In this document: one piece after another, positions 1 to 11,199 of the stretch | Numbering within the stretch: the first letter of the stretch is position 1 | How the letters are laid out: every line of letters begins with the position of its first letter | DNA from: Anastatus disparis | Taxonomy: Eukaryota; Arthropoda; Insecta; Hymenoptera; Eupelmidae | Length of the DNA stretch: 64,000 nt | Reading direction: 5' to 3' | Assembly (NCBI GenBank): GCA_017163975.1 | Contig: JAFFSR010000246.1 | Span: 789,501 to 853,500 of the forward strand | Made by a program: the position numbers and the translations under genes | Notes under the pieces: generated by a model | Databases searched by the model: none | Seen by the model: the letters and a program-made list of their open reading frames with translations, nothing else | What the model was told of the DNA's origin: nothing

Positions 1-81
1 GAATCGCTCGTTGAAAAACATCCTGTTTCAGGCTCAATAACTCATAAATATTAAAAAAATTATCGTCAAATTCTTGAAATC

Positions 82-372
82 GTGAAGGCTCACAAGAAAC
101 CATACAAAGACGATGAACCAATTCGTTCACATGTAAGTAAAAAATTCAGTGAAATTATAGCCCCTCTATTTTCTGATAAAGGTGAATCGTTACCTCAATA
201 TAAAATCGCGCGAAAAATACCAAGTTTGATTATGTACATTGGGATGATCCGAATGAGCTCGTTGATCGACCGCGTTTACTTGTAGCCAAACGAGAAGCTG
301 GAAATCCAAGTCATATCAATGAGATTCATTTTATCATCGAAGAATTACGAGAAGCTGGCTATATATATTGAG
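82..372 (+). pseudogene. Polinton conserved protein fragment
   Basis: The reading frame from 82 is open to 285, but similarity to the protein usually found in insect Polintons jumps frame near 225. There the sequence encodes a run like HWDDPNELVDR, followed by an NEIHFIIEELREAGYI-type helix up to about 368. A stop (TGA) follows at once. The role of this family in Polintons is not established; it normally sits beside the coiled-coil protein found next here. At least one frameshift is needed to read it. Confidence 0.6.
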
Positions 373-400
373 GTGCAGCAACTTATCATGCATTATCAAA

Positions 401-720
401 ATGAGCGTTGATGTATTCGGACGTAATCTTAAACGAAGTGAGGGACCTCCAGGTACTGGCTATAATCTCACAAAAGATGCACAATATGGTGTAGAAAATA
501 AAAAGTTATGTAATGTTGCCACGCCTCAGCAGTCAAATGATGCAGTTAATTTCAATACTCTACAAAGCATGCTTTAATCCAAAGTCTGAAGTATATACAA
601 TGTCACAGCTAGATTTAAAGATAATCTTTATGCATCAGAATTAGAAGTGCAAAAGTTAAAAGATGAGCATGATGAGAAAATTAAAAAAAATTAATGTAGA
701 CATTGAAGATTTACACAAGT
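401..720 (+). pseudogene. Polinton coiled-coil protein, broken
   Basis: ATG at 401 starts a frame beginning MSVDVFGRNLKRSEG, a characteristic N-terminus of a small Polinton protein. It is followed by a glycine/proline turn, then YNLTKDAQYGVENKKLCNV and a leucine-rich helical part. The frame stops at 577. Lys/Glu-rich coiled-coil-like coding continues in other frames to about 720 (EVQKLKDEHDEKIKK, then DIEDLHKLIKFW), so the copy has frameshifts. The family is probably a minor structural component, but that is inference. Confidence 0.6.
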
Positions 721-825
721 TAATTAAATTTTGGATCAAATCAATGCAAGATGCTAAAATTATAACGAATATTTAGAGTATAAAAGCTAAATTGCGAGGA
801 TTCAGCAATCATTAACTCTGTGACC

Positions 826-1763
826 ATGGAACACGAAAGAGTTGTAGAAGAACTTCATAGACGTCACTATTCACGTCGACAGTTTGAGTACCAGGTTGAA
901 ATAAGACATGGCAAGCTGATTTAGTAAAGAAGCAACCTTAATCTCGAGAAAAAAAAGGCTACAAGTACATGCTTACAGTTATAGATGTTTTTTCCAAATA
1001 CGCATAAGCCGTTGCTGTGAAACAAAAAAACTGAAGCAGAAGTCTCTGCTACGATGAAATCTATATTGCAATAGGGTCCAGTACCGAAAAATTTATAAAC
1101 AGATGAAGGCAAAGAGTTTTATAATATTAATTTTGAAAATCTTATGCAATAACACAAGATTAACTTATACTCAACATATAGTAATCTCAAAGTATCCATT
1201 TACGAAAGCTTCAATCGCACTTACTATATCTTACCTGATCTGATAAAATCTTACAACAATACAAAACATTGAACGTGAAATGAATTGGTGCTAAATCAAA
1301 AGATGTTACAGTTGCAAATAAATCTCAGTTTCGCGCACGATTCGCTTGCAAAGTTGTAAGAAAAAAGCAAAATTCAAGGTCAATGACAAAATCCGAGTGA
1401 GAAAGTTAAAACAAGTATTCGAAAAAGGATACGCATATAATTGATCTGCTGAAATATTTACGATTGAATAAGTTAAAGCAGCGAAGCTGACAATGTACCG
1501 TCTCAAATCAAGATCAGTCAATCGCTGGTGGCTTTGACGAAAGAGAACTTTAAAAAGTTAAATATCCTGACGTTTATCTTGTAGGAAAAGTTCTAAAGAG
1601 ACGTGGGAATCAAGAATACGTAAAGTGGCTTGGCTTTGATAGTATTCATAATAGTTGGATCGACAAAACTGCAGTTCAATAAATACTCATGTATCGTAAA
1701 GAGCAAAATCGTTTAGACAGTTTTAAAAAGGCGCTTCAAACAAAAAAACTTTCTTTTGTTTAG
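826..1763 (+). pseudogene. Polinton integrase with chromodomain, broken
   Basis: A retroviral-type (DDE, RNase H fold) integrase that would insert the linear Polinton DNA. It begins MEHERVVEELHRRHYSRRQFE. The core starts near 955 with YKYMLTVIDVFSKYA (first catalytic Asp in VIDVFSKY). TDEGKEFYNINFE near 1100 holds the second Asp, and YESFNRT near 1205 holds the catalytic Glu region. The SH3-like C-terminal part runs about 1370-1560, and a chromodomain-like end (VLKRRGNQEYVKWLGFDS, about 1590-1650) follows. Numerous in-frame stops and shifts interrupt it, several at positions normally Trp or Gln. The stop at 1761-1763 is taken as the natural end. Confidence 0.82.
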
Positions 1764-1901
1764 GAAGTGATGGGAGCCCCAACCTTTGCTCCCGTCTGTG
1801 AGGTACAATCAAGAATCTTCACTTGTGAACTCCTTACATCGAGTAATCAAAGCAGGAAGTGCACCCGTGACTCGTATACCTCTCCGTTAACTTCCTGGCG
1901 C

Positions 1902-2207
1902 CTACTCGAATGAGAACTCGATACCTCTTCTATTTTCTCCAAGGTATGTTATATACAACTTGTAATGTTGTATGGCATCGGTCAACTTAAAAGAAAGTTC
2001 ATCATTCTTCTCTAAAGCAGTAGAAACGCGTGATGGTAGAAATATGCGAAACTCATCTTCCAGATCTGTAACAAATCTGTCACCGTATCTGGTCTTGACA
2101 GATTCCAAAGCACTTATCAGAAACTTATAGTTCTTATCCGTTTCCTTGACTTTCTTGGTTGGTAAGAAGCCACCACGTGCAATCTGGTTGAGTTTCGAAA
2201 GATTCAT
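1902..2207 (-). CDS. Polinton-associated small ORF
   Basis: Open frame of 101 codons, start ATG at 2205-2207, beginning MNLSKLNQIARGGFLPTKK. A KTRYGDRFVTDLEDEFRIFLP segment and a C-terminal YLGENRRGIEFSFE follow. Proteins of this pattern accompany Polinton DNA polymerase genes in insects; the function is unknown to me. It is the only uninterrupted gene in this copy. It lies downstream of the polymerase on the same strand, about 200 bp after the polymerase C-terminal remnants. It is probably an inactive passenger, since its element is dead. Confidence 0.55.
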   Translation of the reverse strand: MNLSKLNQIARGGFLPTKKVKETDKNYKFLISALESVKTRYGDRFVTDLEDEFRIFLPSRVSTALEKNDELSFKLTDAIQHYKLYITYLGENRRGIEFSFE

Positions 2208-2429
2208 CTGAAAAAAAATAAAGAAACAAATAAAATCTTTAAAGAATAGGCTTTGAAGTAAAGAAAATACTTTGACTTGCCTTAAATCAATTCAAAAGAC
2301 TAATCAAAGTCATATCACTTTATTTAATTCTTTGCGTCTTAGCAGGTGGTTTGTCTGCCGAAGGAATGACTGGAGCTGGTTTGGAAGCTCTCTTAAGTAC
2401 AAGCTCTCTCAAGCCGCCGTCGCCACTAC

Positions 2430-4300
2430 TGCACACTGCGCAAATTCCTTGGGAGGGAGGATGTAGCGATGTCCCCATAGTAACGTATCTGTGCTCCTCT
2501 CCAACAGATAGCGTTTGTCATCATTGGAGCTCAGAGTTATCTTCTACTGTCTCTCAGTCCTCACATTATGGTGTCTGGATCTGATGTTGCATTGTTGACA
2601 AACAAGATTCTCTTTCTCAAACAGGCAGCGCTGATAGTCGTCAAACTGGATGACATTCTTGAAGACGTTGGATTTTACTCCTTTAGCCTTGTTGATGGGC
2701 TCTTGACCTTGAACCTTGACACTATACATTTTACTCCGTAAGCCAATGAATTCAGTCATTATGTTGCGATTGCATTCGTCTTTTATTAAGCCGATAACCT
2801 TCTTATTAACACGAGGCATATCAAATTGATTACTCTCGGCATAATCAGAAGTGTCGAACTTATCTATGTTCCTCTTCATCATTTCATACATGTTCTTGCC
2901 TCTGACTTCGTATATGAGACTATCGGTGTCAGTGTAGAGAAGCTTACACTTATCACCTAGTCGATCGAGCATGTATGAATAGTGAAAGTCATATACACAA
3001 GTCTTAGGGTGGTCGAGAACACATAGACCGACGTACAACGGCTTTATAATGGTGATCTCAGTGCGAGAAAGCTGTATAGCAACAATTTGTTCGTCAAAGA
3101 TAGTTTTGCTATGGAAATTGGGCTTGGCGATTTATGTTTTAGCTTCTCCCATTTATTGACGAGTTTAACGTCAATGCGCTTACGCTCATTCTCCATTGTT
3201 TTTTCATAGACTGCGTTAATCAGAAGCTTGAAGAAGAGTTTTTCAAACTCGTTTTTAGCTTGTTTGCGCTTATCGGTGTTCAGGTCTAGATATGACTTGA
3301 GCTAGGACTTTTGTACGAAACGTAAAACTCTATGGATCTTGGTGAGAACCAAACCATTGCCGAGAGCCTGTTTCAAAGCACGGTAATGAATGACGTAGCC
3401 CTTTTTCTTGGAAAGTGTGGTTATCAACTTGACTTGTTTCGAACCTAGAGCAGGTGTATGTTCTGGGTTAAGAGGTAAATCCTTGTGAGTATCGTGGAGA
3501 GACTCAGGATACTCGAGATCAACTTCCAATATAAAACTGATGGGACTTTCGTCGTCAACAACCATGACATCGAAATTTTTGGGTTTTCGTATCCATTCGA
3601 AACCTCTGTATGGTAATGATAGGGTCGTTGCCCGATCATAGAGGTTATTAACGTCGTAGTACATCAAGTACTACGTAAATAGTACGTCGTAGTACTTTGA
3701 CCCTTCATCGAGAATCCACTCATTGCCCATACATTCGTTGGTCGCTTTAGCATAGCAATTACAACATTGGCTCACACCACCTCTGATTCCTCTCTCTACA
3801 AACATAAGTATGTCTATGTCTGTGAGAAGTTCCAGCTCTTCTCCTGTGTGCTTGAGCATAGCATCCCAACTAAGGCCAGAAGTGGTGTAGTAGTGAGCAG
3901 AATCCAGACCATATGCTTCGATACATGTCGAGCGGAAGTTCTCGAATATATTTGCCAGAAGGAGTACATCAGTTTTCAGATAAAGATCCGAGTACTCTTC
4001 TAGTGTCTCGATGTTGAATGTCTCACAAACATTCTCGGCATGTTCGAACTCACTATCGATGATGTCACTATCCATTAGCTCGCTGTGGAAGGCTTATTTG
4101 CAGGGGAGAAAAGCACCATCAAGCTTCTCAGAGAAATCCAGATAGTCGTAAGGAAAGACTCCTTTGCGTTTTAATAATTTCATTTGCTCAGCGCTATATC
4201 CATCAGCCTGGAATTCTTTCTCAATTATATTTAATTCTGCCCAGCGAGCGCAAGCTGACTGAAGAAGCGTGCGTCTGTCCTGAGGTATATAACTAACAGT
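2430..4300 (-). pseudogene. Polinton protein-primed DNA polymerase B, broken
   Basis: Family B DNA polymerase that replicates Polinton DNA by protein priming. Reading 5' to 3' on minus: a segment QSACARWAELNIIEKEFQAD near 4260-4200; HAENVCETFNIETLEEYSDLYL (about 4050-3985) followed by the TPR-1-like region YLKTDVLLLANIFENF; SGLSWDAMLKHTGEELELL near 3880; the motif A region YYDVNNLYDRA near 3660; KLITTLSKKKGYVIHYR near 3430; and motif C YTDTDS near 2930 with both catalytic Asp present. The C-terminal NIRSRHHNVRTERQ precedes a stop at 2544, and NDDKRYL-type coding persists beyond it in the same region to about 2440. Breaks near 4097, 3668 and 3300-3150 make it a pseudogene. The N-terminal exonuclease region is missing. 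Confidence 0.9.
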
Positions 4301-4330
4301 GACGAGAGACGAGCCGCGCGTGTGCGCATG

Positions 4331-4951
4331 GATACGGTGGCTTACGGAGTATACAGCTTAAGCGTACGGGATATGAAAATACTAACGAATGATTTTATTT
4401 CTGTTCTTTTTATTTTATAATTTCGAAAAACCCTCATAAAATCTCAAAAATGGTGTTTTTTCTCATTATCCTCAAAATATCTTGCAGAAAACTATTTTTA
4501 TAGAAGATTTAGATTCAGCGTCAAAAAATATGTAATAAAAGTATGTCTGGTCAAAAGTATGACATCTTTTTTTTTGGGCCTGTGTAATTAAACACTAAAT
4601 AAATAAATTATTTTTTTTATTAATTTAAAAGTGATCGGTCGATTTTTACTAAGAATTAATGTTTTTTTTCTTCTAAATTTATAGGTACGACGGTATTCAG
4701 AGTGCATAGTGAGAGAGAGAATGATATAAAACGACGCAGGCTTTTAGCAGCCATTTTCATTACATAATTCTTTCTTATAATTAGCTTACGCTGATTGGTG
4801 AATATATTTAACACAGAAATTTGCTTATTGATTAAATTAGAATTATGAGCTTTAAAAGTGAAAATTTTTTTTTCCGGAATTAAATTATAAAAGCATTGGT
4901 ATGTGAATGGGTCATAAGAGTGCGCGTTGAATTAAATTAAATAGATAACTA
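4331..4951. other. Non-coding AT-rich spacer
   Basis: No coding similarity, RNA gene or repeat end recognised. It contains a short GAGAGAGAG run near 4710 and A/T homopolymers. Confidence 0.5.
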
Positions 4952-5617
4952 ACTAGGAGAGTATCAGATCTCCAGATCACGGATTTTGCTCAAACGTTGG
5001 GATACGTTTTCAGATGTCAAAATATGAAAGGAAACAGAATTTCAGATCCCGACGCTCAATATTTCCCTAGTTACAGGCAATTAAAGAAAATCACTAAAAA
5101 AGTTACTAGATTTTCAAACGCATATAGTTCCTTAGCATTGATAGCTAAGAGCATAAAACTTTTTTTAAATGAAAGCCGAGCTCAAATTCTTTCGAAATAG
5201 TAGTTATAGCATGTCAAAATATTATTTTTTCCCAAAGTTATAGCGTGATAAATATTGGACTTGATTTTTCTTTTTAAAACATTAATTAATAACAAAAGCT
5301 GAAATTGGGTCTAATGTTTATTACGCTATGACATTGGGAACAAATAATATTTTGACATGCAATAACTACTATTCCAAAAGGATTTGAGCTCAGCTTTCAT
5401 TTAAAAAAAGTTTCATGCTCCTAAGTATCAATGCTAAAGAACTGTAAGCGTTTGAAAATCTAGTAACTTTTTTAGTGATTTTCTTTAATTGCCTGTAACT
5501 AGGAAAATACTGAGCGTTGGGGTCTAAAATTCTGTTTCCTTCCATATTTTGACATCTTAAAACTTATCCCAAAGTTTGAGCAAAATCCGTGATCTGGAGG
5601 TCTGATACTCTCCTAGT
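4952..5617. repeat. 666-bp foldback (palindromic) element
   Basis: The sequence starting ACTAGGAGAGTATCAGATCT at 4952 returns as its reverse complement ending CTCTCCTAGT at 5617. The arms, about 290 bp each, match almost throughout, for example TCACGGATTTTGCTCAAA at 4977 against TTGAGCAAAATCCGTGA at 5575. The spacer of about 70-80 bp is near 5250. Small differences between the arms show moderate age. The frame at 4997-5200 is an accident of the repeat. Target duplication is unclear. Probably a non-autonomous DNA transposon of foldback type. Confidence 0.85.
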
Positions 5618-5774
5618 AAGTTACATTGATTTTAATAATAATATAGTTGTAAATATTAAATTAGACGTTGAAGTGTTAGATTTGACATTATTTTGTGTCG
5701 TGTTAGTGCACACCTCTCCAACTTTCAGATTAAAAAATCTCCCACTAGAGGTCGCCCACCTCCTGATCCAAGTA

Positions 5775-6001
5775 GGGACCCTCTAGGAAGGGACAAGAAA
5801 ATATTGCCGCTATACTGATCCAAACCGGAAAGGGACGGATAAAGTGCTTATAGAAAACATAACAGGTCGTCTTCGTGGGGAATATTTACTGTCTCTTTCT
5901 AACATATTACTTTTTTTTGTAGTTTCCGGTTTAGATCTCTTGTTCGTAACAGCCAATAAAAAACACAGAACAAGGTTTTCAGTCCCTTTCTGGAGGGTCC
6001 C
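5775..6001. mobile_element. MITE with TA target duplication
   Basis: Terminal inverted repeats GGGACCCTCTAGGAAGGGAC (5775-5794) and GTCCCTTTCTGGAGGGTCCC (5982-6001) match at 18 of 20 positions. Both ends are flanked by TA (5773-5774 and 6002-6003). This is the size and target preference of non-autonomous Tc1/mariner-type elements. There is no coding capacity. Confidence 0.7.
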
Positions 6002-6003
6002 TA

Positions 6004-6412
6004 GATTCAAGACATTCCGAGGTTCGTGCTTATCGTAAGTTAGCTGGTGGTTTGTCTGGCGCCTTAATGAGATTAAATTTCTGGAAAACCAAAGTTTGCA
6101 TGCAGGGATGGGCAGTTCATAGTATAAATAATAATACAAAGTCTGCAAATGAGCTAAAATCAGCCAAAAACGTTCAAAAAATGAGTTTTTTGCATTTTTA
6201 ACTATGGCGCACCTCCAGAAAATATCTGAAAAAATTCAGGCAAGTACTTTTAAACAAAATATAAGTTTTTTTTGCAAGAATTGGCCCTATACCAGATTTC
6301 CCGTGAAAATAGGAAGGGTTTTAATTTTTATTCCATGCTTTTAGGTTATATAGCATCATCAAATCTTTATCAAAAAATTCTACATGATCTGTAACCATTT
6401 AAACTATAAGCA
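6004..6412. other. Non-coding spacer
   Basis: No gene, RNA or repeat structure recognised apart from homopolymer A/T runs. Confidence 0.4.
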
Positions 6413-6457
6413 CGATTTTGAAGATAATAGTATATACATGTAAGCAAATATTTTATA

Positions 6458-6471
6458 ACTACATTGATAGT
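6458..6471. repeat. Target site duplication of the LINE, left copy
   Basis: ACTACATTGATAGT, identical to 7813-7826; it marks the 3' (poly-A) side of the minus-strand LINE insertion. Confidence 0.85.
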
Positions 6472-7812
6472 TTTTTTTTTTTTTTTTTTTATGGTGGTAA
6501 AAAAACGGGAAATCTGCCTAAACCAGACCTTCAGCGACAGGATCCACGCCCGCCGTGCGATTCCGCAAAGCGTTATCGCCGTGCAGGAGGGGATCCTGCC
6601 ACCGGTGTGACGGGTTCCTGAGCGCACGTCAGTCCCGACTGTGGAAAGGTCTTTCTATTCCATATCCAGGGCATCAGAGTCCCAGGGGACCGTCTAACCC
6701 CCTGTCCTTCTGACCGCGGGACGATTGCAAGAAGATGCAATCGTCACGCGGGCAAAAGGCCAGTAACATCCACCTCGTGACCTTTAGTCCACCCCGGCAC
6801 TTAAGCCTTCTCGGCATTACTTCGGGGTGGGGTCACCTGCGCACTACAGCGCCTTTCTAATGGAGCCTAGCTCCCAACTTCTTACTATATTATGTTTTTT
6901 TTTTTCTTCTTTACTGGAGGTCCGGCTTCTTACGCCGAAGAATATCCTAGACGTAATTAGCCAGACACTCCCACTTTTCCGCTGATTCGAGCATTACGTC
7001 GATAATATTATCGGGTGTAATTCTTCCCACCTTGTGGAGTAGACCCATCCGATCTTGCCTCCATTGTTCGCATTCAAAGAATGTATGCTTGGCATCATCT
7101 TTAAGAGACCCGCAGTACAGACACTTGGGGTCTGGAGCTTTGCCCATCTTATGCAGGTAGGCGCGGAAGTACCCGTGACCAGTCAACATTTGGGTAAGGT
7201 AATAATTTACCTCGCCATGTTGTCGACATAGCCAGGGGGACAGCTGCTTGATAAGCCTGGCCATCCACCTTCCGCGTTTCTCCGTCTCCCATCGCGTCTG
7301 CCAGGAGATCAACGACTGTCTCCTGGAGATTACTTTGGCTTCTTCCTGCTTCATCTCTGCTTTATTCTGGTAGACGAACTTCCGCTCTTGAGCCAGCAGA
7401 TCTATCGGGATAACCCCCGAAACGACCAGAATCGCTGGCTCAGAGACCGTGCGATACGAACTCGCTACACGAAGTGCGCACCTTCGCTGTACAGAAGCTG
7501 CAGAGCTTCGCCACTACCGCAGCCGCCTTGTCCGCTCCCATCCTTATGTTTTCCCAGAAGGTTAGAATCGTATCTAGCGTAACCCCCAGGTACTTTACGG
7601 TTGTTTTCGCCTGAACAGTTGTGCCGCCTACCGTAAACATCGGTGTTTCCGGTATATGCTTCTTCGTGAGGAGCACGATCTCTGTTTTAGCTTCTGCTAA
7701 TTCTAGCCCATGAGTATCCACCCATCTTTTTACGTGGCACATAACATGATTGAGTCGCGTCCGTGCTGTCTCCACATTTCTCGCGACTATGGTTACAGCA
7801 ACATCATCCGCG
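6472..7812 (-). mobile_element. 5'-truncated R1-clade LINE
   Basis: A GC-richer insert than its surroundings, ending on the minus strand in a poly(A) tail (T run at 6471-6490 on +). It is flanked by an exact 14-bp duplication ACTACATTGATAGT at 6458-6471 and 7813-7826. Minus-strand coding is the 3' part of an R1-type ORF2, then about 470 bp of 3' UTR (6472-6946). Truncation at the 5' end falls at the RT catalytic box. The dead-on-arrival structure is typical of target-primed reverse transcription. Confidence 0.88.
6947..7812 (-). pseudogene. R1-type ORF2 reverse transcriptase, C-terminal part
   Basis: Minus-strand coding begins with the last three residues of the YADD catalytic box (ADDVAV at the 7812 end). 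It continues through the RT palm/thumb part (WVDTHGLELAEAKTEIVLL, VKYLGVTLD) to about 7490. There a deletion and frame change remove several dozen codons. It resumes at ALRVASSYRTVSEPAIL (about 7500-7455) and runs open to 6947. The C-terminal part has the CLYC-X7-DAKHTFFEC cysteine/histidine motif of R1 ORF2 (about 7120-7070). The N-terminal endonuclease is absent through 5' truncation. Confidence 0.85.
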
Positions 7813-7826
7813 ACTACATTGATAGT
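7813..7826. repeat. Target site duplication of the LINE, right copy
   Basis: ACTACATTGATAGT, identical to 6458-6471; it marks the truncated 5' side of the LINE. Confidence 0.85.
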
Positions 7827-8057
7827 GAATATAATAGAAACTTTTTTAATAAAGTTTTCTGTTCCTCAAAATAACGGAATAAAAACTGTTCAAAAATTAT
7901 TTAAAAACAGTGACATTAAAAGTTAAAAGTTCTAGAGAATTACTTAAATAAGCGATACTGAAAAAATAATTTTATAAACCTAAAAAAATTACTATTCTAT
8001 TTACTATCAATGTAGTTATAAAATATTTGCTTACATGTATATACTATTATCTTTAAT

Positions 8058-8984
8058 AGAATTATAACAAATATATCTTTACATCGAATCATTATTATAT
8101 AAAAACTAAAACCAATAGTATTGTTAAAAAATTTTAATGAAAATATAATTCAAATTTCATTCAAACAAAATAAATATTTACAAAAAATTAAGTTATATTT
8201 ATTATGCTAAAAATATAATGAAACTATAGATTAACAATAAAAATATTTCTTAACATTTTATTATTAGGAAAATTTGCCTGACACAATAATTAGAATAATT
8301 TTAACAAATAGATTAAATAATTTCTTTGAAAAATTGGGTTTTCAAAATGCTAATTTAAATTTTTTTTACACTTAGATTGCGTAAAATATGAAAATATATT
8401 TTTAATTTTATATCTATAGATAAATAATATATATATGTTATTAAAGAACGCCATTTCAATCGAGGCTGTTTTTCTCATAAAGCGTGAGTTTTATCTTTTC
8501 CCTTCATTTGCTTTTTGTGTGAAGGAGTGGGAGAACCGCACTCGACTCTCTTTTCGAGTTTTGAATGTTCGTGTTGTTTTACTACGAAGCTCATAGTGCT
8601 GAGCTACGAAATTCAAAGTATATACATATGATATTAGTATCAATCATATATTCTACGAAATTCATAGTCCTTAACTTCGAGCGTCAGAGGGTTTTACTTG
8701 TAACGTTTTCTAAAGCTCATGCACTACGATCTTCGTGCTGAATAACTACGAACATTCGTAAACTAGAGCATTAATACGTTCGTGCCAAAACACTTTTTGT
8801 TCTCATCATAGTGTTTTCGTACGAAAAGTTTTTCAGTGCAGAAAAGATGTTAAAACGTTTTGATGTATCGGAGAGCAAAGCTCAATTGATACCCATAGTT
8901 ACAAGAAAAATCAGAAACTGAAAGTATAAGAAGTGAAAACACACCTGATCAAGTAGACGTAGTTAAGAATATATTATTCAGAGA
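8058..8984. other. Non-coding AT-rich stretch with TACGAA motifs
   Basis: No coding recognised. Between about 8580 and 8770 related words such as ACTACGAAGCTCATAGTGCT and CTACGAAATTCATAGTCCTT recur, suggesting old degenerate repeats. The rest is A/T-rich. Confidence 0.4.
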
Positions 8985-9540
8985 AACATTTGAAATTTTA
9001 TGGCACCTATCTGAAACAACCCAACTTGATGCAGCCTATGCGGTGAACTATTTATCAAGGAAGCAAACACAATCCACATGTGACTAGTTAGGAGTCAAAA
9101 GAATATTAAGATATCTCAGAAGTGCAGAAGATCAAGGACTGACCTTTAGTAGGCAAGGAGAGATGCTGAAATCCATGAGAGATGCTAGCTCTACGACTTC
9201 CCATCTGCAGGAAAATATATTATCAGATTGTTTGGATATACGATTTCGAGGAGAAGCTACAAACAAAATACTTTACTCTCTTTGTCTTTCAAACCGAATT
9301 CGTTATTTATGATGCAAGCCAGAAACTGGTATCTATCAACAAAGTTATGCAAGACATAATTGGAAAGACTTTGAACCCCAATGACTGTATAGTGATGACA
9401 GTCCAACAGATGGCTGCATCCAGATAGACGCCAGTCACGTAATTAAAATCTATGAGGGTCCAAAAATAAGCATCCATAAATAAGGGGCTTATTTCTGACG
9501 GCAAGAGCGGCGATATATTTTCAATAATATAGAGAGACAA
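8985..9540 (+). pseudogene. Copia-type pol relic (RT end and RNase H)
   Basis: Degenerate plus-strand coding for the end of a Ty1/copia polyprotein. The RT C-terminal part reads AAYAVNYLSRKQTQSTCD, a stop where Trp is usual, then LGVKRILRYLRSAEDQGLTF (about 9030-9155). RNase H remnants follow in shifting frames: a DAS segment near 9182, then YDASQKLVSINKVMQDIIGK near 9310-9375, and a GCIQIDASHVIKI stretch near 9412-9450. Several stops and frameshifts; no LTR seen. It would have copied RNA into DNA and removed the template. Only this C-terminal fragment survives. Confidence 0.72.
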
Positions 9541-9580
9541 TCAGATTGAATTTGAAGCTTTTTGTGTGAAAAAGTAAAAT

Positions 9581-9692
9581 GTTAACCATGGAGGCAAAAT
9601 TTTTTGGCCCTCGTCTTTATTGCCGCTTTCACTTTGCTCGAGTGCCAAACCGGACTCGGGTAAAAAAAGCCTATTTTGCCTCCTTGGTTAAC
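9581..9692. repeat. Short inverted-repeat hairpin
   Basis: GTTAACCATGGAGGCAAAAT at 9581-9600 pairs with ATTTTGCCTCCTTGGTTAAC at 9673-9692 (19 of 20). The 72-bp loop is GC-richer than the flanks. Nature unknown; possibly a tiny MITE. Confidence 0.6.
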
Positions 9693-9737
9693 AATGTACT
9701 ATTATTAGTCCAGTAGAATTAGCTCGAAAAACCTTAA

Positions 9738-10932
9738 AATTTGACTTAATTAGTAACAGGCAACTGAAGTGAAAAATGAGTTTATTAGGTCAAAAGATAT
9801 TAAAATTCAAAAAAACCCTCAAAATTTGGGCTGGCATATTTTTTCAAACAATGTTTTTATCTAAAAAATTATGAAAAATCGATGTTTTTTGGATCTAGCT
9901 CTTTTCGTTTTTAAATAGGGTATATGAAATTTTATAATACTTATGAGGATCTTCAAGACAAATAGTTTTAGCCCTATTACATTAAATTTCGTTAATAATT
10001 TATTTAAATAATCGCAAAAATATAGCCAAAAATCGTTAAATTTTCAATAATTTTTCATTCCATAAAAAAAAGGGCTACATGCTTGTAACTTTGTAAAAAG
10101 TTGCCTTCTATCACCCTTAAGTCCTCATAATTTTTTCAGCAAAAAATATTGATTTGTATATGAGATATTCAATTTGTTCACTAAAAAGAGGTAAAATGTA
10201 GGCTTTAAATGGACCCTATTGCGGTCATTTTAGAAAGAAATGACCATTGTCATTTATGCTCTTTGACACTTATATTTAGTGGAAATAAAAAGTTTGATTG
10301 ACATTTTTATTATATTCGCTGTTTAAATGGCGATCGAAAAAAAAAAATTTTTTTTCTTAATTGTTTTTTAAATTTATATATGAAAAAATGAAAATATTAA
10401 AATGCAACTTTTTTATTCTTGTTGCTTAAATTTTAACGCTTATTTAAAAAAAACGTTATTCTATAATAATTAGGATCTGAGATAATTTTTTTTTTTTGGA
10501 TTCGCCATTTGTTTATTTACAAAGATTAAGGAATGAAATTTTAATGACAGATCCTTTAATACTTGAACTTTGATATAGGATCGTTTCTGATATTAAAATC
10601 AGTTTTTTAAAACCTTAAAAGATTGTTTTTAAGTATGTATAGTTTTAATTCTTTTTGAAGAGGGGAGGAACGCGTCATCTTTCGCAAGTACAGAAAAAAT
10701 TTTTTCGATTACTTCAAATTTGTCTTATGTGAAAAAATTTTCTATATCTCAGTGAAATATTAACTGATTTTGATGTTTCTTTTTTTAATCTGGGGTAGCG
10801 CGAGATAATATTAACAGTCGTTATACTTGTTTAATGATATAAATAAATTAATTTGTTATAAACAATAACAAAAAATATATGCATATATTTTTTTTATTTT
10901 TTATATACTTGTAATGTTTATTTTTATAATCT
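9738..10932. repeat. Left arm of palindromic element 1
   Basis: Inverted copy of the right arm; runs from GACTTAATTAGTAACAGGCA to the AT-rich sequence ending TTTTTATAATCT. No coding. Confidence 0.8.
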
Positions 10933-10950
10933 AATAAATAAATCACAATC

Positions 10951-11199
10951 TTAATCTATGAAAACATTTCTCGAATCATCACAACATTCATTATTGGAAC
11001 TATTGTCAATTTCAAACGGTAAGTTTGACATATTTTCACTGCTGCTGCGACTATCTTTATCAAACAGAAAATCTTGTACTAATACAGTCTTCTGGTTATC
11101 ACAAGTTCCCCCGTGACAACCAGAACATAATTCAGAGCATTTTAATACATGTTTCTGACATCCACATCTATTATCATTGCAATTAATCATGAGCAACAA
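10951..11199 (-). CDS. Cys-rich (CXC-like) ORF inside palindromic element 1
   Basis: Open frame of 82 codons, N-terminal MLLMINCNDNRCGCQKH. Its first half has nine regularly spaced Cys (CNDNRCGCQKHVLKCSELC, then CHGGTC), a zinc-binding pattern seen at the C-termini of some invertebrate transposon proteins. The second half is acidic/Ser-rich with two adjacent Cys. It sits just inside the left arm, so it is likely the 3' terminal exon or relic of the element's own protein; no longer reading frame is seen upstream. The family is not recognised with certainty. It could also be a captured fragment. Confidence 0.4.
   Translation of the reverse strand: MLLMINCNDNRCGCQKHVLKCSELCSGCHGGTCDNQKTVLVQDFLFDKDSRSSSENMSNLPFEIDNSSNNECCDDSRNVFID

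Larger units (their letters stand above)
1..4330. mobile_element. Polinton/Maverick remnant (partial)
   Basis: Remains of a large self-synthesising DNA transposon. Plus-strand fragments at 82-1763 encode Polinton-type conserved proteins and a retroviral-type integrase. Minus-strand fragments at 1902-4300 encode a small conserved ORF and a family B DNA polymerase. The two gene blocks converge near 1.8 kb. Every gene except the 1902-2207 ORF carries stops or frameshifts, so the copy is dead. No terminal inverted repeat is visible: the left end lies outside the window, and recognisable coding on the right stops near 4300, inside the polymerase N-terminal half. That the pieces belong to one element is inferred from adjacency. 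Confidence 0.88.
6413..8057. mobile_element. Long-TIR MITE interrupted by an R1 LINE
   Basis: The segment 6413-6471 (AGATAATAGTATATACATG...) is the reverse complement of about 8004-8057 (CATGTATATACTATTATCT). Allowing for the LINE at 6472-7812, the inverted repeat continues for another dozen bases at 7827-7838 against 7992-8003. Without the LINE the element would be about 300 bp with TIRs of about 70 bp. Outer target duplication is not clear. Confidence 0.65.

Noticed and set aside
5810..6148. 112-codon minus frame and overlapping plus frame
   Set aside because: Cross the TA MITE at 5775-6001 and have no motif.
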